From Lycorma delicatula (taxonomy: Eukaryota > Arthropoda > Insecta > Hemiptera > Fulgoridae), in contig NC_134456.1 of assembly GCF_047948215.1 (NCBI RefSeq), positions 9,877,001 to 9,941,000 of the forward strand: a DNA stretch of 64,000 bases, written 5' to 3'. This document shows, one piece after another, positions 34,614 to 45,994 of the stretch; positions within the stretch are counted from its first letter, which is position 1, and every line of letters begins with the position of its first letter. The position numbers and the translations under genes were made by a program. The notes beneath the pieces were generated by a model. The model saw nothing but the letters and a program-made list of their open reading frames with translations, was not told the origin of the DNA and did not search any database.

Positions 34614-35862
34614 TTTTTTTTTTTTTTTGTCTTCAGTCATTTGACTGGTTTGATGCAGCTCTCCAAGATTCCCTATCTAGTGCTAGTCGTTTCATTTCAG
34701 TATACCCTCTACATCCTACATCCCCAACAATTTGTTTTACATACTCCAAACGTGGCCTGCCTACACAATTTTTCCCTTCTACCTGTCCTTCCAATATTAA
34801 AGCGACTATTCCAGGATGCCTTAGTATGTGGCCTATAAGTCTGTCTCTTCTTTTAACTATATTCTTCCAAATGCTTCTTTCTTCATCTATTTGCCGCAAT
34901 ACCTCTTCATTTGTCACTTTATGCACCCATCTGATTTTTAACATTCTCCTATAGCACCACATTTCAAAAGCTTCTAATCTTTTCTTCTCAGATACTCCGA
35001 TTGTCCAAGTTTCACTTCCATATAAAGCGACACTCCAAACATACACTTTCAAAAATCTTTTCCTGAGATTTAAATTAATTTTTGATGTAAACAAATTATA
35101 TTTCTTACTGAAGGCTCGTTTAGCTTGTGCTATTCGGCATTTTATATCGCTCCTGCTTCGTCCATCTTTAGTAATTTTACTTCCCAAATAACAAAATTCT
35201 TCTACCTCCATAATCTTTTCTCCTCCTATTTTCACATTCAGTGGTCCATCTTTGTTATTTCTACTACATTTCATTACTTTTGTTTTGTTCTTGTTTATTT
35301 TCATGCGATAGTTCTTGCGTAGGACTTCATCTATGCCGTTCATTGTTTCTTCTAAATCCTTTTTACTCTCGGCTAGAATTACTATATCATCAGCAAATCG
35401 TAGCATCTTTATCTTTTCACCTTGTACTGTTACTCCGAATCTAAATTGTTCTTTAACATCATTAACTGCTAGTTCCATGTAAAGATTAAAAAGTAACGGA
35501 GATAGGGAACATCCTTGTCGGACTCCCTTTCTTATTAGGGCTTCTTTCTTATGTTCTTCGATTGTTATTGTTGCTGTTTGGTTCCTGTACATGTTAGCAA
35601 TTGTTCTTCTATCTCTATATTTGAACCCTAATTTTTTTAAAATGCTGAACATTTTATTCCAATCTACGTTATCGAAAGCCTTTTCTAGGTCTATAAACGC
35701 CAAGTATGTTGGTTTGTTTTTCTTTAATCTTCCTTCTACTATTAATCTGAGGCCTAAAATTGCTTCCCTTGTCCCTATACTTTTCCTGAAACCAAATTGG
35801 TCTTCTCCTAACACTTCTTCCACTCTCCTCTCAATTCTTCTGTATAAAATTCTAGTTAAGAT
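34614..35862 (-). mobile_element. RTE-like LINE, longest copy in the window (5'-truncated)
   Basis: Poly(A) on the minus strand at 34614-34628. The 5' homology ends near 35862 at the point where the frame would continue upstream into N-terminal RT. Endonuclease is missing. An 11-base match (atatttttatt) flanks both sides but is low-complexity, so it is not firm as a target duplication. Confidence 0.9.
34633..35860 (-). pseudogene. RTE-like LINE reverse transcriptase, open but truncated
   Basis: One uninterrupted frame of about 400 codons. RT motifs: GFRKSIGTREAIL (finger), LAFIDLEKAFDNVDW, GVRQGCSLSPLLFNLYM, and the catalytic LRFADDIVILAES near 35385. The thumb/C-terminal block LYGSETWTIGVSEKKRLEAF follows to WRAASNQSND, with the stop about ten bases from the poly(A). 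It lacks the N-terminal RT and the endonuclease. The open frame suggests a fairly recent insertion. Confidence 0.9.
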
Positions 35863-35865
35863 ACA

Positions 35866-35881
35866 GATGTAATATTACATC
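35866..35881. repeat. Perfect 16-base palindrome at the LINE 5' junction
   Basis: GATGTAATATTACATC, immediately past the truncated 5' end; GATGTAATATTA recurs at about 35890. Confidence 0.9.
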
Positions 35882-36374
35882 ATTGTAAGATGTAATATTA
35901 ATATTTTTATTAATATTTTAAATAAAATGTATAATCTTTTATTTTTCAATATATTAAAAAAATAATTTTATTAACGGGCGCATTATAAACTATAAGTAAA
36001 AAGAGAGTACCGTTATTTACAATATAATTGTTCATGTAATAATATTTTGAGTACATGCTGATTAATTACGTCATGTAAAAGATGTACACTTCTCAAGCAT
36101 GAAATTTATATTATAGATTTTATTTTATTATTTCATTAATCTAAGGATATTCCCAAAATATCGACATTTTAATCGAAAATTTTATTGTTTAAAAAAAAAA
36201 TAATGTTTTTAAGATACAAAAATGGGGTGTCAGATAATTACCTAGTCACCATAAGTATGAATCATGTTGACCGATATTTAGAAAATTATATATGTTAATT
36301 TATGCATCTGTTTATATACTTGAATGTGAAATCATTGCCAAAAAGAATGATCATTCTTAAAAAATAACAACATC
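35882..36374. other. AT-rich DNA, nothing recognised
   Basis: No supported gene or repeat. Confidence 0.5.
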
Positions 36375-36640
36375 CATCTTTACCAAACCAGAGAACGAAA
36401 CATTTTTTTGTACGACTCATCGCCAATACTTCGGCTTAACAGGAAGGGCCTTATTGCTTTTGTAACCATTTTGAATAAACTGCCGAACCATTTGAAAAAT
36501 CTTCTACGGATCTATTTAAAATTCTATATAAAAGATTTTCTTTTATGGAGACAATATTACTCTGTCAAAGAATTGTTTAATAGTATTAAACAAAAAAAAC
36601 ACGATTTATCTGCATTTTGTTCAATTTATACATAATAAAT
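36375..36640 (+). pseudogene. LINE C-terminal remnant
   Basis: The frame holds AFVTILNKLPNHLKNL then IKDFLLWRQYYSVKELFN. This matches the C-terminal 'FN.LP..IK....FK..LK.FL....FYSV.EF' pattern of insect LINE RT proteins. It lacks the RT core and a visible poly(A). It is a different LINE family from the RTE-like copies. Confidence 0.5.
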
Positions 36641-36761
36641 GTTCGAAATATCAACAGCAGCTTCTGAATTGTAATTTTTTTATAATTATGTATTTTTTAC
36701 CTTAACATTATTTCACGTGTTTGTATTTAATTAATTAATATGGAATTTAATCACAACTATT

Positions 36762-37472
36762 TTTACTTCCTTGTACAAAGTAAAAGAATTTCGCGAAAAA
36801 TTTTGCTTTTCAAATTTCAAAATAAATATCCGTTTTGACCATCTCTGAATCTATTTTGACTAGTTTCGTTCGACGTGACGTCTGTATGTATGCCCGTATG
36901 TAACTCGCATAACTCAAAAACTATTAGCCGTAGGATATTGAAATTTCGGATTTAGAGTTGTTGTAACATCTAGTTGTGCACCTCTTCTTTTTTATTGTAA
37001 TCGACTAGACCAAAAGTGTCAAAAAAAATGAAAACTTTTTTTATCCAAAAAATATGGATTTTCGACTTTTACTTAACAGCAGTAATAAGACCTCATTGAG
37101 AGCTTTTCAACGATATATCGTAAGCGGTACTTATTTTATTGGTTCCAAAGTTATAGCTAAATAAAAGTTTAATTAATGAAATATTATGTCTTACAAGGGG
37201 AAGGCGTATCGGTATAAATCCGACTTCATTTCCTATTTTTATCTCTTTTTTTAATTTAAATATATAGATTTATTAATAATTATTAACCTCTGATTGTAAA
37301 AATAATTACAATAAATAATAATTTCATAATAATAAAATATATATATCTAAATATATATGATAAAATATCAGAAGTTATTAATGAAATAAAATTGTATGAA
37401 CTTTTCATTTAAAAAAAATGTGTATACGTAATTTATTAGGCGTACAAGGAAGTCATGTGGAGTCCACATCAG
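36762..37472 (+). repeat. Family A MITE-like repeat, copy 3 (most complete)
   Basis: Starts with the hairpin TTTACTTCCTTGTACAAAG. At 37442-37453 it has the exact inverse GTACAAGGAAGT, so ACTTCCTTGTAC forms a 12-bp inverted repeat about 690 bases apart. It then ends with the hairpin catgtggagtccacatc. Shared interior blocks: cgcataactcaaaaac, gttgtaacatctagttgtgc, gagagcttttcaacgatata. No coding capacity. Either a MITE or a hairpin-ended non-autonomous element. Confidence 0.8.
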
Positions 37473-37831
37473 ATTTTTATTTTATAATCTGCTTAATATT
37501 TATAATTTATGTTATACTGACCTGACATGTATATAATATGTATTTTTATGTTCAATCACATATTTATTGTGATTTACATAATTTGTCTGTGCAATGAATA
37601 AAAAGGTAAAGTTGTGTATAAATAATTAATTGTAAAATTTGTTTTATTTTCAAAATAAAAAACCTTCTATTAAAGCAAAAGTGTTTTTGCTTTTCATTCT
37701 ATCGTTTTGTTTGTTTTAATCTCAGTTCATCATCTCGAATTTCGGCTTACGTTGTTTTACGAGACTGCGTACAAACGATTAAACATATTTAAAAAATAAA
37801 TAAACAATTAACTGGATACAGCAATTACATA
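37473..37831. other. AT-rich DNA, nothing recognised
   Basis: No gene or repeat with support. Confidence 0.5.
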
Positions 37832-37832
37832 G

Positions 37833-37985
37833 CGACCTCGATGACAGATTGGTAGTATCCTAGCATTTTATCCGTAAGCTCCATGGTTCGAATCCTGGTT
37901 ATGTAAAAGATTTTTCGTACTCTAAAACATTTCCATTCAATACTCCCATCCCAAGCTTTGAACTTACGTAGTGAATTACTAACCA
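37833..37985 (+). mobile_element. tRNA-derived SINE, family S2, copy a
   Basis: Head cgacctcgatgacagattgg (A box region), cattttatccgtaagctcc, B box ggttcgaatcctgg, then a separate tail: catttccattcaatactccc and caagctttgaactt. It lacks the S1/S3 tail. Confidence 0.65.
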
Positions 37986-38941
37986 CAAAAAATGTCAGCC
38001 ATATCTTCTATTTCTTAATTTGAGATATTTAAACGATCACCCCTAATCTCGAAAAAAAATTTTTATACCCGATTAAAACCCGGATATATATTAATATACC
38101 GGGATAAAATCCAACTATACCCGGACATATACACGATTAAAATGCATTTTATATCGAACAAAAATAGAGTAGAAAAAGAATTATTAAACGATGAAAATTG
38201 AAGTAAATTAAACTGTACACCGATTTCAGGCAAACGTTTTTTTAATATTTCGAACACAAATTCCTGTTCCTTCTTGTGGGAACTCGTTTAGAAAAAAACT
38301 TTTAGGGGGTTAAAAACTAAAATAAATAACATTTTAAACAATTTTCGTGCGAAACATTATTTAAAATTTTGAATGATAATTTTCTTCTGAGCAAAATATA
38401 AGATCTATTACCCGAAGGGACATGAGATAGTTCAGCTTATTTTTTGATAAGCTAAAATAGATCAGGCAAAGCGGGTAATTTCGTTCTATTTATATACAAT
38501 CAATTCCACTTCTTATTCGAAGGGCATCAAGATGTCTATCTTTTTTATAATTACCCCCATCAGAGATGTTGGCGCAATACTAAATTACTGAACGAAATTA
38601 TAATTAAGAAGAAAGAACTTTAGAAATTATTCAGGGTCAAATTTACGGTGACAATTACATCTATTTTAAAATTAATGTATATAATTATATCACGGTTGAA
38701 AAATGTTTTTGATTCTAAATTCTATCGTACAAAAAAAAATCTTTTAAATTGGTAATCGTTATTTCACGTTTTAAATATCGAAATTAAATTAACTGTTGAA
38801 TAAAACTACACTAATTGTCGTTTATCTGCTTGTTCGTTCTTATTTTGATGCTTTAATTAATAGCCCATACTAGAACACAGATGCGTTAACGATACACAGA
38901 CAAGCAACAGGTTTAGTTATTACGTGATAAATAACGCAACG
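37986..38941. other. AT-rich DNA, minor degenerate repeats
   Basis: 38065-38135 has a loose repetition of 'acccgg(a/g)..ata' and 'gattaaaa' words. No gene recognised. Confidence 0.45.
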
Positions 38942-38942
38942 T

Positions 38943-39362
38943 TCTCAGAATAAAAGAAGATGAGGCAAGACGACTGGGATACTGAGGGGTGTAGTTTATA
39001 GTAGGGCTGGGCGGACAGCCCCGTTCCTGAGGGCTCACATGCCCTGGTGTGTGGGTTCCCGTGATGGAGCGGGGACTCCTGGGGTCCGTTAGGTGCGAAT
39101 GAATGAAAAGACCGAGACCCGGCCGGCGGTGGGGGTTCCCGGATACGCTTTGGCGGCTTCGGCTCCTGCGCCGTCGGTTTGAGGCTGGCAAAAGGAAAGA
39201 CCGAGACCCGTTCTGCGGGGGGGGGGGCTGGGAACGGCATAGCCGAGCCTGGTTCTTCCGTTGGAGATTAGAGGCAGGCAATTAAAAGATCCGGAAAGGA
39301 CACGTCCCGAGTCGAGTATACTTAATTGGATGTCCGGCTCGGGGATGTAGGGGAGAAAAAAA
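38943..39362 (+). mobile_element. R1-type LINE 3' end (5'-truncated) with target duplication
   Basis: GC-rich insert flanked by AATAACGCAACGT (38930-38942) and AATAACGCAGCGT (39363-39375), 12 of 13 identical. It opens with the last codons of ORF2 (VLRIKEDEARRLGY, stop), matching VLRTKEEEARRRNR at the end of the 55.9-kb copy. It then carries the same 3' UTR, with shared blocks acttaattggatgtccggc and tagaggcaggca. It ends in poly(A) at 39356-39364. Confidence 0.88.
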
Positions 39363-39375
39363 AATAACGCAGCGT

Positions 39376-39643
39376 CCGTAGACCCTGATTCGACAAAATT
39401 ATAGTCGACATCCAAAATATTATACGAACTGATTAATCATACGATTCATACAGTGAATTTGTATGCATCTGTTTTGCTTTCCAACAAAACAGCCAAAACT
39501 AAAATAAAATCAAGTTAACAAAATCAGACTAAGATAAAAAATAATATTTTCCAAAATTTAATGTTTTGATGTCTGTGCCAAATTAAAAACAAACGGTTAC
39601 CAAGCGACTTACTAGCCATTAATTTGGCACCGAATCCAAAGAT
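39376..39643. other. Unassigned DNA
   Basis: Nothing recognised. Confidence 0.4.
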
Positions 39644-39785
39644 CAAGACCTCCATGGCATAGTGATATCGTTTTAGCTTTCCATCCGTAAAGTCCTTGGT
39701 TTGAATCCCGGTTAAGCTTGGAATTTATCATATCCTTTAAAATTTCCATTCTATACATTCAAGCTTTGAGCATATATGATGACTT
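39644..39785 (+). mobile_element. tRNA-derived SINE, family S2, copy b
   Basis: Head caagacctccatggcatagtg, tttccatccgtaaagtcc, B box ggtttgaatcccgg, then tail aatttccattctatacattc and caagctttgagc, matching copy a. Confidence 0.65.
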
Positions 39786-40667
39786 ATTCAACAATCAAAC
39801 AAAAAAATTATACAAAAAGTATAATTTATTAAAATTTATAACTAACATTTTTTTTTCTAACTGTTACTATGTATTTGAGGTCTGTTTAATTTTTTAAATC
39901 TACTTTTTAATTTTAAACTTTATTTTATTTAAAATATATGTTGTGCAATTACTGGTTACGTGAAATAAAAATCACCCGTTTGTATTATAAAAGAACAAAG
40001 GTCAGAAATCTACTTTTGATAAACGTTAAAAAAAGGAATTCTTAGAAACGGTCTAAGTAGACCACTAATGAACATAAGCTAAGGCTGTATGTCATTTAAT
40101 AATATGAGCTATATTATATTTTTACTAAAGGGTTTTTCAGTTAATCTTTTTGAGGAAACATTTTTATTATTAACGTTCAAATTCATTATAAAGACTGCGT
40201 AGTTTTTCGTTAAATCTATTTTCCATCGAATTTATCTGGAAAATATATTAATAAAACGTTAGGGAAACTTATTTTTTTTAAAAATTCCATTAAACTGACC
40301 CTTGTTAAGGAAAAGTTAGGCGAGAACAAACATAGTATTAAAGTATGGAAACCTTTAAATATATTTTCAATCATTAAATATTAAAAACATTAAATTTAGT
40401 AAACGGTCTACTTCGTAAAGATTATTTTTCGGTATGCTACCACCACATACAAAGAATTATCCTGGATGGTGGCCTGTATTTCACAGATAGTTTCAAAAAT
40501 AATTTACAGTACTTTCAAGAGTAAAAAAAAATAAATAAATAAAAAAAATTTTTTTAAATCACTTCTTGGAGTGGAAGTATAAGCTACTTTTTAAACTAGC
40601 TGTGAAAATATAAAACATCGCCATTTTGGTTACGTTTGACGTAGTCGTTGTTTTTTGTCACAAGTTT
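39786..40667. other. AT-rich DNA, nothing recognised
   Basis: No frame or repeat with support. Confidence 0.5.
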
Positions 40668-41145
40668 TTACTTCCTTGTACGAAGTAAAGGATGTGACGT
40701 CTGTACGTTTGTACGTATCTATGTATGTACAAATGTATTTCGCATAACTCAAAAACGATTAGTCATAGGATGATTGAAATAGTGAATTTAGAACTGTTGT
40801 AATATCCCGTTTGATTGCATCTCCCTTTTTGATTGCAATCAACTGAACTAAAAGTGTCTAAAAAAGCACAAAATCCACAATAATTTGGATTTTAGACTTT
40901 CTTAACTGCATTAATAAGCCCTCATTGAGAGCTTTTCATCATAAGTGGTACTTATTTTCATTGGTTCCATTGTTATAGCCAAATAAAATTTTAATTAATG
41001 AAATATTTGGATGTTACAAGGGGAAGACACATCGGTTCAAATCAGACTTCATCTCCTCTTTTTAAGTTATTTATTTATTTATTTTATGTAAATATATTGA
41101 TTTATTGATGATAGTTATTAACCTCCGATTGTAAAAAAAAAAAAA
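40668..41145 (+). repeat. Family A MITE-like repeat, copy 4 (3'-truncated)
   Basis: 5' hairpin tttacttccttgtacgaagtaaa, then gatgtgacgtctgtacgt, cgcataactcaaaaac and the shared interior. Homology stops near an A run at about 41145; the 3' inverted block and terminal hairpin are missing. Confidence 0.75.
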
Positions 41146-41429
41146 ATTATTTTTACCTAATTAAGGTAAATTTGCCTAATTAAGGTTTATTTTCTTAGCC
41201 AACTTTGTTAACAATTAAAAATAATAATATATCCAAAAAACATTTTTGCAAAATCGCGCCCCCATTCCAGAAGATGCTCTAAATAAACTGGTGGCTAACT
41301 GGGTATAGTGCGTCATTAGTACCCACTGTCACCGCAAAATGCGCTAGTGTAATACGGACGTACAGCTGCTGTAGTTGTCTGATAATTTGTGACGTCAAAG
41401 GTGAGCGGTAGAATTAAATAAATGAATAA

Positions 41430-41670
41430 TATTTAAAGTGTAAAAAAGTATTTAAAGTAGACGCTAGTACCACCACACCCGCGCGAATGAAATATGGTAT
41501 GCCCGCGCGTTTTAATTAAAATTACTGACTAAAACAAAAGATATATATTTTTTTTTAATGTTAAATATTTCAAATTACGTTGCGTGTGCATGTGTGTGTA
41601 AGCCGTGCATCAGAAAAACGCCGCGTGACAGCAAAGTCCTACAACTGTGTTGTAAGCTTTCTGAAGGCCC
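41430..41670 (+). repeat. Family B repeat, copy 1
   Basis: Matches the reverse complement of 59300-59520: ttaaagtgtaaaaaagtatt, cccgcgcgaatgaaata.ggtatg, gtgtgtgtaagccgtg and aaagtcctacaactg.gttgt. Non-coding, GC-richer core, class unknown. Confidence 0.75.
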
Positions 41671-41850
41671 TTAAAATGATATATCCCAACTCTACTGTTT
41701 CCACTTAAAATGATTTAGTTATTTTCCCTCCCCTCGGGGACTTTGGAGTATGGCGCTGTCTTGCAGATAAAATAAAGATAGTTTCATGATTAGGAGTATG
41801 TGTTAAATTTTATTTTTTTATGTTTAATAATAAACATATATACTTGTTGA
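41671..41850. other. Unassigned DNA
   Basis: Nothing recognised. Confidence 0.4.
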
Positions 41851-41912
41851 TGTGTGTGATGTGTGTGTGTGATGTGTGTGTGTGATGTGTTGTGTGTGTG
41901 TGTGTGTGTGTG
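41851..41912. repeat. (TG)n microsatellite, interrupted
   Basis: gatgtgtgtgtg units repeated with interruptions, then a longer GT tract. Confidence 0.95.
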
Positions 41913-42503
41913 TTTGTGTTCTGGGAACCGTTAAATATCTTTTCAAATTTTAAAAATTTAAGAAAAATACTCCTAAACTCAAAACCGATTTATTTTTTTT
42001 AAAACCCGTTTTTTTGAGGTGTATTAAATTTTCTTCACGTACCATTATTCAGCAGTTATTGACGAGATGTTGTATATCAATTTTGAAACTTGATGTGAAT
42101 ATTAATCTACGGCAATTTTGGTTATGAATATTGTACTCCTGGCAAATTTTACATAAAAATATATTTTTTTAACATTCCCTAAAACGAAATGTCGCAACCC
42201 GTTATCAAAACAAAACGGTTCGAGGTCAGGACATTTTTAAATTAGCATAATTTAAAAATCCATCGAAGGAGTATTATGGTTTCTATAAAAAAAAAAATAT
42301 TTTAATTCTATTTTGAAGGATTTACTGAGAAGATTTTTCAGATTTTAATTTATTAAAAATTATCTTCTCTTAAGCCGAAGTATCGTTGAGTTATACGAAA
42401 ACAGTTCCGCTACGGAAAACCACTTCAGTCCTTACTTTCCTAATTATGCGCTTAGGATAGGATTTGTTATTTTTAGGAATAGCTATGCGATTTTCATTTG
42501 TAT
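41913..42503. repeat. Possible further family C-like sequence
   Basis: Phrases such as ctcaaaaccgatttattttt and ggagtattatggtttct resemble family C wording, but no firm alignment can be made by eye. No gene. Confidence 0.3.
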
Positions 42504-42645
42504 CAGGTATTGCTTCAGCGGATGGGATGAATGACAATTTATGTAGCGTGTGAAAATACCACGCCTGACCGGGATTCGAGCCCCGGAACCGGAATCTCCG
42601 GATGAAAGGCCGGGACGCTACCTCTCCCGCTACGGAAGCCGGCCA
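42504..42645 (-). mobile_element. tRNA-derived SINE, family S1 (inverted)
   Basis: Reverse complement: ccggcttccgtagcgggag, cggcctttcatccggag, B box gctcgaatcccggtcaggcg, then tattttcacacgctac and the tail catccgctgaagcaatacct, which ends before the usual ggtggt. Confidence 0.82.
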
Positions 42646-42899
42646 TCAAATCACGGTTACGACACCCGAAATACGTACAATATCACCTCTCTTACCTGGA
42701 ATAAGGTGATCTTCAGGAACGATTAACGATAATGATAAACGCAATAAAATGAATATGTTATTTGAATAAATTACGTCGGTAAGAATAGCAGTAAATAAGT
42801 TATAAATTAATAAATAACTATTAACAATTACGATGATTAAATTTAAATTGAAAAATTTATCAAAATATATGTGGCAACAGATATCGATTAATCTTTGTT

Positions 42900-43440
42900 G
42901 AAGGACTGTTTTTCCCCCACCGATACAACCCCGACGACTGCCGCTGCTCGCTAACTTCATGTCGCAATAAGAAAACCAGCAATATAGCGATAGAAACGGC
43001 AAGAGAGAACTTACACCGGCTGCATCGCTAGTGTAGTTCGTACCGTAATATTCACCCCCACACGACTACCATATAACCACACCACACCGGTCAGGTCGGT
43101 TTTGCTGTATATCTGCCTGTTTATGTTGTAAATGTATTAAGTGTATGTTTTTTTTTTATTTGTGTTTGTATGTCGACGATTGTTACCTCATCGGCGACAA
43201 CATAATACTCTTCCAGTGTTCACTGGCGTAAGTTAGCCGGTCTCCGTTCGTTGTCAGTTAGCCAGGCTAGACCGACTGCTTTACCTCCTTACCCGGTCAG
43301 TCAACTGGCATACGCGCGCCGTGTACCGTTCTCCGAATAGCACATCTATTATAATTTATAATCATCGGCTGATATTTGACTATATTTTAAGACATCATCG
43401 TACCTCGAATTTATAAATTACAGGTAATTAAAAATTTAAT
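42900..43440. other. GC-richer unique stretch, possible promoter or non-coding exon
   Basis: This part matches no repeat seen elsewhere in the window and is clearly less AT-rich than its flanks. It contains several CpGs, 'gttgtcagttagcc' resembling an arthropod initiator (TCAGT) near 43250, and aattacag|gtaatt near 43417-43428, which could be a 5' splice site. No coding frame is convincing on either strand. Host-gene origin is only a guess. Confidence 0.3.
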
Positions 43441-44730
43441 ATTTATAATTTTATTAAAATTTACGTTAAAAAATGTTTATTAATTTTATATTAATTTTTT
43501 TTATAAAAAATACAGGTTAATAAATATAAACTTATAATAAATTTATAAGTTGAATTTTATTGTAATAAAATAAAACTAACCACCTTATAGGCGTATTTAT
43601 TTAAAAATGTATAAAATTAATTTTAAGAAACATCTAGTTAATAAATTATAAATTATGATAATAGATTTACGTAAAACATTTATACAGTCTAAAAAGAGTC
43701 ATAATATAATTGTTTTTAGATTTAAAAAATAAATAAAACAATGATAACAAATAAACAAATATTTGTATGCAAGTGTAAAGTATAAAAAGTTTTTTAATTA
43801 TTTAGAATTTATTAATAATAAATTTTTATTATTACATCGTCCCCTATTTAATAGTTTAAAATATTTAATAATAGTAATTCAAAATTTTTAGTATTAATTA
43901 ATTAATACGGTTATATAGAAAAAAAATAAAACTAAATTTACAAAGAGAAAGGTAGTCAGACGGCGATTATTTTACAAAACTACATATAGTTAATTGAAAT
44001 GAAATATTAACGATGTTAATTTATTTATTTTTAATTAAAATCAAATCTAATTATAATACAAAAATAAAACCTGTATTATTATTACAATTATTTTTCGGAA
44101 TTTGTTTATTGTGACTATTTATTAATTTATTATTTTATGATAAAATTAAAATTCATAAAAATTGATTAAAAAATAAATGAGTAAATGATTAAATCACATC
44201 GTAATATCATTATCAATTTTATAGTGTATATTAAATCAGAAATGTCAGATTTGCTATTCAACGGATAAAATTGTTTACCGGAATGAATCACAGAAAAGTG
44301 ATAAAAAAAAATCTCATTCAGTATAGCATTATGAAATTTTTAAATTTTTCAATGAAAAGGTGAAGACTTCACTTCCATATAAATAAGTTACTAACGATCC
44401 AATTGTGTGGAAACATTAAAAAAAAAAAACAAATACACATTTTAAAAATTAGTATACAATGAAAGAAAAATTTTGAATTCCTTAATTGCAATGAGACTTT
44501 GGATAATGTTACTGGAAAATATTTAAAAATGTATAAACAAAATAATATTATTATTTTTTTTAATGAAAATATTTTATTTAATCTTTAAATCAATCGATCA
44601 TAAGTTATTTTAGATAGGTAATCTATTAGATTGAAACTAAAGCATAGGAAGATAATTTTTAGTTCATCTTAACAACATGTAATTTTTTTGTTTTACGCTA
44701 AAATTACATACAGTAGTACGCTTTAATTTA
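43441..44730. other. Very AT-rich DNA, nothing recognised
   Basis: Long stretch of A/T words, no frame of note. Confidence 0.5.
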
Positions 44731-45035
44731 CCCGCCGGGTTGGTCTAGTGGTTAAATTCGTCGTCGCAAATCACCTGATTTCGAAGTCGAGAGTTCTAAG
44801 GTTCAAATCCTGGTAAAGGTTTTATACGGATATACTTTTATACGGATTTGAATACTGGATTATGGATACCGGTGTCCCTTGGTGATTGAATTTCAACAAA
44901 CCACACATCTCAGGAACGGTCGACCTGAGACTCGTACAAGACTACAATTCATTTACATTCATACATATCATCCTCATTCATCCTCTAAAGTACTACCTTG
45001 CGGTGGTTATGGAGGCTAAACAGAAAAAGAAAGTA
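44731..45035 (+). mobile_element. tRNA-derived SINE, family S3, copy c
   Basis: Head cccgccgggttggtctagtgg, gatttcgaagtcgagagtt, ggttcaaatcctgg. Middle ggataccggtgtcccttgg, aaccacacatctcaggaacg. Tail catcctctaaagtactacc and ggtggttatggaggctaaac, then an A-rich end. A short duplication (ttttatacggat) sits near 44820-44845. Confidence 0.88.
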
Positions 45036-45115
45036 CGCTTGACTTTAATTCTTTGCAAAGGTAATTCTATTATCTTGACCTAGCAAAGTATTTCGTTTAA
45101 AAATATATATAAACT

Positions 45116-45180
45116 AGTCTCGCTTATTCGACCTTCGATTATCCGATATTCCATTATATCGGACATACCGTCACCGAAAA
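45116..45180 (+). repeat. Possible pogo/Tigger-type transposon end
   Basis: tctcgcttattcgaccttcg and attatccgatattcc resemble pogo-type terminal sequences (cttattcga / ttatccga). No matching inverted end was found, though gttaatcgaacgtatgaag near 45641 has related wording. Confidence 0.3.
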
Positions 45181-45994
45181 AAGAAAATATCAATCGGCAA
45201 CAAGAACTGCAAGTTGTGAGAGTAGTCTATTTTTTTTCGTTTCTCCCGACTACTCTACCGCATGCCCCTCCCGTCAACGCTACGACTCAAGTGTCTGTCA
45301 TTTAGTGCAGTGCATTTTATCATTGTATGCGGATCGGTTTATCGCCTGTTACTGTTCATGTGTTTGTGTCTGTGTGTGAGTGAGCAGTAAGGGTGATGAT
45401 TTGGAACGGTTTTCATTTTCTGACTTTGAATTCTTTTAAAATTAATTCTCTTTTAAAGTAATTCTCGCTTAGCATTCTCTTAAAACAATTTCTGACTTTG
45501 AATTCACATAATTTACAATTGCCGCTCTGAATTCTTACGATGAAGATTTGCTGCTAAACCACGGTGTATTTTTCATACGTATTTATGCGAGTCACAGTGA
45601 TCATCGAGTTTCACTTAATGATTATGTGTAGGGCCTACCCGTTAATCGAACGTATGAAGTGCCTTATACTCTGAAAAACAGAGCGTTTCTGATCGCAAAG
45701 TAGTGAGAACGTCGAAAACGAGTAATCGGTCTTCTTGCGCAGGACTGCGCACGAGTTTTTTTTATTTTTTTAAAGGAAACTCCCCGTGTAACTTGTTTTG
45801 AGTTCCACATATACTACTAGTGATTTTTTTATTATTTTTCTTTCTTTCTTTTTTTTGTTCGACTTTGATGATTCTGGCATTTCAACTTTATTTAATTATT
45901 AACGTTATTTTTTAATTATAAACACAAATGTGCCAAGAAGAACCTTAATCAACTGAAATTTAGCGATACCGACGGTGAACTTGCTCTACAGCCT
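45181..45994. other. Unassigned DNA
   Basis: No gene recognised; it may be the interior of the putative pogo-type element. Confidence 0.35.

Noticed and set aside
34544..35872. Plus-strand frames over the RTE-like LINE
   Set aside because: Antisense of the intact 396-codon RT frame.
39089..39415. Three overlapping minus-strand frames of about 110 codons
   Set aside because: They are antisense to the R1-type 3' UTR, which has its poly(A) and target duplication in the plus orientation.
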